From the NCBI GenBank assembly GCA_002070565.1, contig MWDM01000019.1:1-32950 (forward strand): 32,950 bases of DNA. Reading direction: 5' to 3'. Positions 32,655-32,950 of this stretch are shown here, in pieces. Numbering within the stretch: position 1 is the stretch's first letter; each line of letters begins with the position of its first letter. The notes beneath the pieces are model-generated. The model was not told the DNA's origin. It saw only the letters and a program-made list of their open reading frames with translations, and did not search any database. The translations under genes and the position numbers were made by a program. The DNA is from Bacteroidetes bacterium ADurb.Bin139. GTDB lineage: Bacteria; Bacteroidota; Bacteroidia; Bacteroidales; UBA932.

Positions 32655-32950
32655 TCAAAAGAGGAACACATTCGCTTCTGCACAGGTGTCCAGTGTGGAT
32701 TGGGGCCATACAGACGATTGCACTTCCCCAATATGGCATTTTTTTAGAAGCAGCATGCACAAGCGTGACTGACCAATACCGCCTCCCATAGTTTGCGGTA
32801 AAACGTTGTTTAAAAGCAATTTGTGAAACTTCAGGGAAGCCCGGTCCAGGGCGTTTGCCCGCTCAAGCTGAAGTTGCAGGGATTGGGGATTTACCCGTAT
32901 TCCCATTGAGGAAAGTTCTACGGCAGTCTGGAGCACGGGATGGTAGATAA
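32655..32950 (-). CDS. asnA: Aspartate-ammonia ligase (AsnA), C-terminal fragment cut by window edge
   Basis: The last 98 or so residues of AsnA, which makes asparagine from aspartate, ammonia and ATP. ELSSMGIRVN near the left of the visible part and LPQTMGGGIGQSRLCMLLL further on match the conserved C-terminal blocks of AsnA, including the GGGIGQSR ATP-site motif. The frame is open through position 32950 (Ile-Tyr-His-Pro-Val), so the gene continues beyond the window; the GTG at 32936 is internal. The protein ends with a slightly extended tail after VWPQST compared with E. coli. It is upstream of fabH on the same strand with 139 bases between, so co-transcription is possible but not shown. 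Confidence 0.92.
   Translation of the reverse strand, partial: IYHPVLQTAVELSSMGIRVNPQSLQLQLERANALDRASLKFHKLLLNNVLPQTMGGGIGQSRLCMLLLKKCHIGEVQSSVWPQSTLDTCAEANVFLF

Overview
The window looks like a chromosomal segment of a Bacteroidota bacterium, probably Bacteroidales. Several starts are preceded by the phylum's TAnnTTTG -7 box, Shine-Dalgarno sequences are essentially absent, and the gene families fit: a CreD operon with a short winged-helix regulator, DUF5684, FimB/Mfa2-type fimbrial proteins, FabK, AsnA and an AMMECR1-MEMO fusion. This assignment is inferred from gene content only.

Layout. Positions 1-230 hold a direct repeat, the 3' half of a tRNA-Met gene (142-187) without its 5' half, and a terminator. 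This is what the distal attachment site of an element integrated in a tRNA gene looks like. Next come a leftward operon (membrane protein, regulator, creD; 261-2504) and, divergently, a rightward operon of a STAS-fusion protein and an ABC transporter (2587-6360) whose binding protein seems to have lost most of its N-lobe. A terminator and an inverted repeat follow. A leftward group (6534-9267) encodes an SDR oxidoreductase, an NAD-dependent epimerase, a DUF5684 membrane protein and a GNAT acetyltransferase. A rightward operon (9361-19023) encodes YjbQ, complete RecD-RecC-RecB and the AmmeMemoRadiSam radical SAM enzyme. The partner MEMO-AMMECR1 fusion converges on it and overlaps its 3' end.

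Positions 20449-23240 are a tightly overlapping leftward lipid operon: CDP-alcohol phosphatidyltransferase, TSUP transporter, CdsA-type cytidylyltransferase, and a polyprenol/phytol-kinase-like protein. An IS1634-like insertion sequence (about 23266-25242) separates it from a damaged fimbrial locus: an Mfa2-like gene without its 5' end, and a fimbrillin-like gene with a frameshift near its 3' end. After an unknown membrane protein and an unknown lipoprotein, a leftward fatty-acid cluster fabH-fabK-fabF-fabZ (28928-32515) ends the window, with the 3' end of asnA at the right edge.

No CRISPR array, phage structural gene or obvious defence system was seen. The most notable items are the tRNA-derived attachment site, the binding protein without its N-lobe, the recDCB operon bracketed by yjbQ and amrS, the lipid operon with an embedded TSUP transporter, the decaying fimbrial locus beside the IS, and a tetranucleotide repeat forming the fabH/fabK junction.
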